This document shows, one piece after another, positions 20,918-25,389 of a stretch of DNA of 25,389 nt. The notes beneath the pieces were generated by a model, which ran no database searches, was not told where the DNA came from, and worked only from the letters and a program-made list of their open reading frames with translations. The stretch is taken from positions 1-25,389 of IMG/VR virus record IMGVR_UViG_3300010885_058021; one strand, 5' to 3'. A program made the position numbers and the translations under genes. This stretch comes from a virus. How positions within the stretch are numbered: the stretch's first letter is position 1; each line of letters begins with the position of its first letter.

Positions 20918-22039
20918 ATGGATGACATAGAGCACTACTGTGCTGCACCATTCGTGCACATCGCGATCGATAATGCCAGTCCCGACACCTACAGGCCCTG
21001 CTGTCTATGGCAGGGCCCTTCACAGTCCGCAGCCACTTCAGCTATGGCAGCTTTTGAAAGCCAGGACATGGCGGACCTGCGCAAACAAATGCTGTCTGGG
21101 CTGCCTCATCAAGGTTGCAACATCTGCCATGCCCACGAAGCAGCATCCGGTGACAGCTTGCGTCTGGGTTTCAACAGGCAGTACGGCTGCGTAGATCAAG
21201 CTGATCTGCAAGACATTGAATTCAATCTAGGCAACTTATGCAACATGCGCTGCAGGATGTGCAGCAGCATCAGCAGCAGCCGTTGGATAGCTGATGATGA
21301 AGTGCTAGGTCGCAAGAGCACCAAGCTGACCAGACGCAAGCTCGCACAGCTGGGGGTTGACATAGCCAAACTGAAAAAGATCAAGTTCATAGGCGGAGAG
21401 ATAACACTTGAGCAAGACGAAGTCAAGCATGTGCTTGATTCTATCAAACAGCAGTGCGGTGGGTTAGGCCATCTAGCCGTGGAGATAATCACCAATGGCA
21501 TGCTGCGATTGGACGATGGTATCATGCAGATGCTGCTGTCCTGTCGGTCAGTGGACATGGTGCTGAGCTTAGATGGCATGGCTACATCAAACGATTACCA
21601 ACGCAGCGAAGGCGATTGGTCAGTGATCACTGCCACCGCACGCTACTATGATGGGCTACGTGGTTCAGTGTTCAATCCTGGTATCATCAGCACCATAAGC
21701 ATGCTGACCATAGCAGATGCAGTTGATCTCATGGAATGGGTAACCAATGAACTGCCCCAAACATGGCACGTGGCCAACGCATTAGCTTGGCCGTCTGAGC
21801 TGGCAGTTCGCAATCTACCGCAGGCCTATAAAGCAAAGATGCGCCACAAATTGCTTGACTGGGTTCCATCAGTGAACAAATCTAGGCATGATGAGATACG
21901 GGGGCGGCTGCTGCAAGCATTGGATTTAGATGCCAACTGCGACCTCGCACAGGTGCAGCAGCATCTAACACTGCTCGATCAATTGCGCGGCGAAAGATTG
22001 CTTGATACATTACCGGAACTGCATTCTGCTATTTTCTGA
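20918..22039 (+). CDS. Radical SAM protein with N-terminal twitch-like Cys region, copy A
   Basis: 373 residues. The N-terminal ~75 residues hold C8 (HYCAAPF), C28-C29 (RPCC) and C67/C70 (GCNICHAHE), the Cys layout of twitch-domain radical-SAM proteins, which would bind an auxiliary cluster. The radical-SAM motif CX3CX2C is C108, C112, C115 (LCNMRCRMC). IKFIGGEITLE is the GGE motif contacting SAM, and EIITNGML and VLSLDGM follow. The C-terminus ends RLLDTLPELHSAI. It is a paralogue of the gene at 22838. It follows rIIA by 7 nt with no clear ribosome site. Substrate unknown. Confidence 0.9.
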   Translation: MDDIEHYCAAPFVHIAIDNASPDTYRPCCLWQGPSQSAATSAMAAFESQDMADLRKQMLSGLPHQGCNICHAHEAASGDSLRLGFNRQYGCVDQADLQDIEFNLGNLCNMRCRMCSSISSSRWIADDEVLGRKSTKLTRRKLAQLGVDIAKLKKIKFIGGEITLEQDEVKHVLDSIKQQCGGLGHLAVEIITNGMLRLDDGIMQMLLSCRSVDMVLSLDGMATSNDYQRSEGDWSVITATARYYDGLRGSVFNPGIISTISMLTIADAVDLMEWVTNELPQTWHVANALAWPSELAVRNLPQAYKAKMRHKLLDWVPSVNKSRHDEIRGRLLQALDLDANCDLAQVQQHLTLLDQLRGERLLDTLPELHSAIF

Positions 22040-22105
22040 TGAATATTATTAGATAACTCTGCTGATAGTGTGCATAATTAGGCAAGTAACCAGGCGGAGA
22101 TACTC

Positions 22106-22819
22106 ATGGAACTAACTCAAGACATGGTCAAGGTGCTGCAGGCAGCTAGGGTTCACTTTTGCATACCCTGCTACGGCGGCCAGATCAACGAAGGCACCTT
22201 CATCAGCATGCTGAAATACATGGCCACGGCACAGCGCCTTGGGTTGAATTTCACGATTGATACCATGGTAAACGAAAGCCTCGTTTGCCGCGCTCGCAAC
22301 AGCTTGGTTGCCAAGATGCTGTTCTTTGAACCCAAGAGCACGCATCTCATGTTCGTGGACGCAGACATCGGCTTCGAACCAGAAGAGATCTTCAAGCTGA
22401 TCATCGCAGATCGCGACGTGGTCGGCGGCTTGTATCCCAAGAAGGCACTGCCCATCAGCTACGTGGTCAACAAGGTACCTGGTGCTGAGAAAGAAGGCAA
22501 CTTGGTGGAAGTGGCTAACCTGGGCACAGGCTTCATGATGATCAAGCGCCATGTGCTGGAGCAGATGATCGCCAAGCATCCAGAGCTGCACTACGTGGAC
22601 AGCATCGGATTGGATCCCAAGTACGATCCTTTCAAGTATGCGCTGTTTGACACAGAGATCGACAACGACAGCAAGGAATATCTGTCAGAAGACTACACCT
22701 TCTGCAAGCGCTGGCGTGCAATGGGCGGCAAGATCTGGGCAGACCTGACCATCACGCTGAACCACATAGGCTACTTCACCTTCCGAGGTGATGCTACTCA
22801 GCTGCAACCACATCTCTGA
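22106..22819 (+). CDS. Family 2-like glycosyltransferase, phage type
   Basis: 237 residues. Opens with HFCIPCYGGQINEGTFISML and has VCRARNSLVAKML and the metal-binding DxD in MFVDADIGF (D85-A-D87), the hallmark of GT-A glycosyltransferases; LGTGFMMIKR and SEDYTFCKRWRAMG resemble the acceptor/catalytic region. Similar proteins are frequent in T4-like marine phages. GGAG lies 8 nt upstream of the ATG. It is flanked on both sides by paralogous radical-SAM genes, so these may modify the same target, a virion protein or host glycan (inference). Codon use looks richer in C/G than in its neighbours. Confidence 0.88.
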   Translation: MELTQDMVKVLQAARVHFCIPCYGGQINEGTFISMLKYMATAQRLGLNFTIDTMVNESLVCRARNSLVAKMLFFEPKSTHLMFVDADIGFEPEEIFKLIIADRDVVGGLYPKKALPISYVVNKVPGAEKEGNLVEVANLGTGFMMIKRHVLEQMIAKHPELHYVDSIGLDPKYDPFKYALFDTEIDNDSKEYLSEDYTFCKRWRAMGGKIWADLTITLNHIGYFTFRGDATQLQPHL

Positions 22820-22837
22820 GAAAAAGGTACACGGCGC

Positions 22838-24022
22838 ATGATCAGTGAAACATTCTGTGCTGCGCCGTGGACCGTGCACTGCATCAATGCCGACGGCACT
22901 GCTGGCGTGTGCTGTGTAAACAGCAGCACGCTAACCAATAGCAACGATCATGCAGGTTTGATAAACGGATCTGCTGTGCGGCAGATGAAGCTGGACATGC
23001 TATCCGGAAAACCAGCAGTAGGCTGCGAGAAATGCTATGATCATGAAGCAGCAGGTGTGTACAGCCTACGCAATCTCTACAATGACCTAACCGCTGATGT
23101 GCTAGATCCTTCTAGGTTATCTGATGACGATTACGAGAATCGCACATGGTACGACCTCAGCCTCAGCAACAAATGCAATCAGAAGTGCAGGATCTGCGGA
23201 CCATATAACAGCACAGCATGGGCCAAAGATGCAGCTGCTATAGCAGATCTCAAATGGACGCATGTGAATTGGCGCGAGCTAGATGATGTTCTGATTGACA
23301 GCAGCAGTGCCATACCCGGCATACTGGCCAGCATGCAAGCAGCAACATCTCCGTTCAGGATAGAGCTCAAGGGTGGTGAACCTCTGTACATGGAAAGCAG
23401 CAGGGCTTTGATCAGCAGCATGATCAAGCTTGGTCTGCACGAACGCACGGAAGAGCTACGCATCATCACCAATGGCACGCAGCATGACGCTGGATTACTG
23501 GAGATGCTATCTGCGTTCCCTGCCATAGACATGGCGCTTAGCGTAGATGCCACTGGTAGGTTGCACGAATACACTCGTGGCACCAACATGACCTGGGACC
23601 AGTGCAGGCGCAGCTGGGAAGAAGTGACCAGCTTGCCCAACATCAAGCGCTTGCGCATCAGCAACACAGTTTATGCCTACACAATATTCGATCTGCCCAA
23701 TCTGCGCCAATGGGCAGCCAGCGAATTTGGCCGCACCGTAGACATGGCAGATGCCATGCTGCACAAGCCACGTTATCTACATGCAAAGATACTGCCTCAG
23801 GTATTGCGTGACCAAGCTGTAGCGCTGTTACCAGCTGGCGATGACATGATAGCCGTGATATCTGGTCAACCAACCACGGCTGAATTTGGTAACAAGCAAG
23901 CGTTAGAAATCACTCTGCAACAGTTGCGATCTCAGTTCAAGATCTTCACCGAGCGCATGGACAGCCTAAGAAGAGAGAATCTCTTAGATATTGTGCCCGA
24001 ATTGTCGGAGATGATGAGATAA
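22838..24022 (+). CDS. Radical SAM protein with N-terminal twitch-like Cys region, copy B
   Basis: 394 residues and the same plan as the gene at 20918. N-terminal Cys: C7 (FCAAPW), C15, C25-C26 (GVCC) and C63/C66 (GCEKCYDHEAA). The radical-SAM motif is C113, C117, C120 (NKCNQKCRIC). ELKGGEPLYM is the GGE motif, RIITNGTQHD the next core strand, and MALSVDAT the following one. The C-terminus ENLLDIVPELSEMM matches copy A's ending. It starts 18 nt after the glycosyltransferase. Similarity to copy A is clear in motifs but low overall, so the duplication is old or the targets differ. Substrate unknown. Confidence 0.9.
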   Translation: MISETFCAAPWTVHCINADGTAGVCCVNSSTLTNSNDHAGLINGSAVRQMKLDMLSGKPAVGCEKCYDHEAAGVYSLRNLYNDLTADVLDPSRLSDDDYENRTWYDLSLSNKCNQKCRICGPYNSTAWAKDAAAIADLKWTHVNWRELDDVLIDSSSAIPGILASMQAATSPFRIELKGGEPLYMESSRALISSMIKLGLHERTEELRIITNGTQHDAGLLEMLSAFPAIDMALSVDATGRLHEYTRGTNMTWDQCRRSWEEVTSLPNIKRLRISNTVYAYTIFDLPNLRQWAASEFGRTVDMADAMLHKPRYLHAKILPQVLRDQAVALLPAGDDMIAVISGQPTTAEFGNKQALEITLQQLRSQFKIFTERMDSLRRENLLDIVPELSEMMR

Positions 24023-24032
24023 TCTCTGTCTG

Positions 24033-24061
24033 TTGACGCTGTGCTACATACCTGCTACAAT
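24033..24061 (+). promoter_or_regulatory. Sigma-70 promoter giving a near-leaderless mRNA
   Basis: TTGACG (24033-24038), 17-nt spacer ending TGC, TACAAT (24056-24061). The ATG at 24068 lies 6 nt after the -10, at the expected transcription start. Confidence 0.65.
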
Positions 24062-24067
24062 GTACGC

Positions 24068-24487
24068 ATGACACATTATTACTTTGCCTATGGGCGCAAC
24101 ACCAACATAAAGACCATGCAGGAACGCTGCCCGCGAGCAGTGTGTCTTGGGCCCAGCTGGGTTGATGGGTATGTGTTCCGCTGGCGCGGTGTAGCTGATT
24201 TAGATATGTCCCCAGATGACTACGTGATAGGTGTGCTCTGGGAACTCAACGATGGTGATCTGGCTGCGCTGGATTGGTACGAAGGTTTTCCGCGCAAATA
24301 CTTCAGGCAGCGAGTGATAGCCAAGACCAACCAGCAGGAATATACAAGCTGGGCCTACATGATGGTCAATCAGGGCAACGAGTCGCTGCCTGGAGACGAG
24401 TATCGCACTGCGCTGTTTGAAGGATATGATCAAAACCATCTAAGCACAGATCAGATGCTAGTGGGCCTCAAACGCCTAAACGGTTAG
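24068..24487 (+). CDS. Gamma-glutamylcyclotransferase-like protein, second copy
   Basis: 139 residues, paralogue of the gene at 6869-7324. The YYFAYGRNTN loop is at the N-terminus and the predicted catalytic E72 lies in LDWYEGFPRKYF. An earlier in-frame ATG (24041) lies upstream of the -10 box, so the start is placed at 24068. The mRNA would then be leaderless. Two copies with different neighbours (an Ntn hydrolase at the first, a radical-SAM/glycosyltransferase set here) suggest different substrates. The stop overlaps the stop of the convergent LamG-like gene. Confidence 0.8.
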   Translation: MTHYYFAYGRNTNIKTMQERCPRAVCLGPSWVDGYVFRWRGVADLDMSPDDYVIGVLWELNDGDLAALDWYEGFPRKYFRQRVIAKTNQQEYTSWAYMMVNQGNESLPGDEYRTALFEGYDQNHLSTDQMLVGLKRLNG

Positions 24488-25212
24488 AATGGTGCTTGCG
24501 TGCTGCTGATCACGCTGCCAACGTTGGTCACTGTGAATGCATTGTTGCTAGTATCTGTCAAGAAACCAGCACCGCTATAGGTGTTGAGTAGAAGCTGAGT
24601 CTGACCTGCTGTGATCGCGCTGCTGGGATTACCGTTGGCGTTGGCGCTCTGTGTCACAGCGAAGTTGGTGGTAGGTACAGTGAATGCACCAGTATATACA
24701 CCTAAACCTATGACCACACGCAGGTTGCTGATATATCCGTTGATCTTAAATGTACCTTGGTTACCAATATAGTTTATAGTATCTGTCACAAAATTTGGTG
24801 CAGATCCCGATGATCCAACACTTGCCCCATTCTTATACAATGTGATGGTGCTAGCATTCTTTACTGCGGCAATGTGTACCCATGCTCCTGTTGTCATAGT
24901 GACTGTGTCAGTGATCAAGGTAGAGACCTGTGCCTGTCCCAGTGCCAGTCTCCCTGAGCCATTCATGAAAACATCAACACCGCCGTTGTTGCCGCGCCAG
25001 AAACTGGCATTGTTGGTCGTTGAGTTTAGATATACCCAGAACTCTATGGTGAAGGCACCTGTACCCGGATTAAGAGCTACGTTGTTGGGCACGCTTAGGT
25101 AATTGCTACCGCTGAACTGTGCGCTACCGTTGATGAGGCTCACGGGAACTGCGCCAGCACCTATGGTGATGCCGCCTTGTATGGTAATGCCCTGCTGTAT
25201 CACTATGCTCAT
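24484..25212 (-). CDS. LamG/concanavalin-like structural protein, probable tail component
   Basis: 242 residues. The centre (~30-185) is a laminin-G/concanavalin-type beta sandwich: GSAQFSGSNYLSVPNN, GAFTIEFWVYLN, GAWVHIAAVKNASTITLYKNG, then GYISNLRVVIGLGVY. This fold is common in tail and appendage proteins of marine phages, where it may bind sugars. It is rich in N, T, S, G and V like the other minus-strand virion genes. No strong ribosome site is seen; a GGTAAATA box ends 5 nt before the ATG. The N-terminus MSIVIQQGITIQGG is repeat-like. Confidence 0.85.
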   Translation of the reverse strand: MSIVIQQGITIQGGITIGAGAVPVSLINGSAQFSGSNYLSVPNNVALNPGTGAFTIEFWVYLNSTTNNASFWRGNNGGVDVFMNGSGRLALGQAQVSTLITDTVTMTTGAWVHIAAVKNASTITLYKNGASVGSSGSAPNFVTDTINYIGNQGTFKINGYISNLRVVIGLGVYTGAFTVPTTNFAVTQSANANGNPSSAITAGQTQLLLNTYSGAGFLTDTSNNAFTVTNVGSVISSTQAPF

Positions 25213-25217
25213 GCTGA

Positions 25218-25225
25218 TATTTACC
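25218..25225 (-). promoter_or_regulatory. Possible late promoter box (GGTAAATA)
   Basis: Reading the minus strand, GGTAAATA matches the T4 late consensus in 6 of 8 positions and ends 5 nt before the LamG-like ATG. It shares TAAATATC with the box before the collagen-like gene. Tentative. Confidence 0.3.
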
Positions 25226-25261
25226 CGGTGGTCAGCCTACTACGGCTAGTGTCACTATCAG

Positions 25262-25387
25262 TTATTGTGTAACATAACCCCAATACACAGTCTGTGGTGA
25301 TCCGCTATTGTTATAGATAACAAAATCAAACACATTTGAAGTAGTACCCACACTGGGATTGCTAGAAACAATTACGCCAGCTGTGCC
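25262..25387 (-). CDS. 3' end of a probable structural protein (partial)
   Basis: On the minus strand an open frame enters from the right edge and ends at TAA 25262-25264. The visible 41 residues include VIVSSNPSVGTTSNVFDFV and end QTVYWGYVTQ. They are Ser/Asn/Thr/Val-rich, like the neighbouring LamG-like and collagen-like proteins, so probably another virion protein. The bulk of the gene lies outside. The 48 nt before the next gene hold a small AGCC/GGCT hairpin and no clear terminator. Confidence 0.6.
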   Translation of the reverse strand, partial: GTAGVIVSSNPSVGTTSNVFDFVIYNNSGSPQTVYWGYVTQ

Positions 25388-25389
25388 GA

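Noticed and set aside
22040-22105. Promoter before the glycosyltransferase
   Set aside because: A CATAAT-like -10 is present but no -35 at any reasonable spacing.
24041-24067. Longer start for the second cyclotransferase
   Set aside because: The extra codons overlap the promoter -10 box and precede the family's N-terminal loop unnecessarily.
1-25389. Bacterial chromosome segment, because of clpX, dnaK, rpsU, clpS, fpr
   Set aside because: These are mixed with rIIA, virion-type genes, microproteins and phage-style packing, and lack their usual bacterial neighbours (clpP, dnaJ, grpE, clpA).
1-25389. tRNA genes, integrase, attachment sites, insertion sequences
   Set aside because: None could be recognised on either strand by eye; a tRNA scan would settle the first point.

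Overview
The window looks like a piece of a large tailed-phage genome, most likely T4-like and infecting a proteobacterium. The evidence is an rIIA-type GHKL ATPase, a cyanophage-style nucleotidyltransferase, a phage-type family-2 glycosyltransferase, minus-strand virion-type genes (collagen-like, LamG-like), dense gene packing with 1-8 nt overlaps, many very small genes, and near-consensus sigma-70 promoters. Several genes are bacterial housekeeping genes in origin: ClpX, ClpS, Hsp20, DnaK, ribosomal protein bS21, ferredoxin-NADP reductase and a YcgN/UPF0260 protein. The DnaK, YcgN and reductase read as proteobacterial. The host assignment is inference from these resemblances. No tRNA, integrase, transposase or CRISPR array was seen.

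Layout. 0-2.8 kb (+): a membrane/coiled-coil protein cut by the window edge, ClpX and bS21. 2.8-5.4 kb (-): an S53 (sedolisin) peptidase downstream of a collagen-like protein. 5.4-6.9 kb (+): Hsp20, ClpS and a small HTH protein with a histone-H1-like tail, then a structured 3' region and an intrinsic terminator. 6.9-8.2 kb (-): an N-terminal-Cys Ntn hydrolase followed by a gamma-glutamylcyclotransferase-like protein. 8.3-12.2 kb (+): a DUF59/MIP18 Fe-S factor, two tandem split radical-SAM/SPASM gene pairs, a cyclophilin-FkbM methyltransferase fusion and the YcgN-type Cys-cluster protein. 12.2-15.3 kb (+): DnaK, a cytidylyltransferase-like protein and a ferredoxin-NADP reductase. 15.3-18.7 kb (+): a run of small, mostly unknown secreted, basic and membrane proteins, typical of phage early host-takeover regions. 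18.8-24.5 kb (+): rIIA, a radical-SAM/glycosyltransferase/radical-SAM cassette and a second cyclotransferase-like protein. 24.5 kb to the end (-): a LamG-like structural protein and the 3' end of another.

How the genes may work together. Three themes stand out. First, proteostasis and translation: ClpX, ClpS, Hsp20, DnaK, cyclophilin and bS21 could redirect host proteolysis, folding and ribosomes. Second, radical-SAM modification: four radical-SAM core proteins (two with separately encoded SPASM-like partners, two with an N-terminal twitch-like Cys region) share the window with a possible Fe-S loading factor, a possible electron donor and a methyltransferase, so it may hold an undescribed phage modification system. 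Third, a recurring early promoter (TTGACA, 16-nt spacer ending TGC, then TAT-like -10) precedes five small-gene or rIIA units. Functional links beyond the family assignments are inference.
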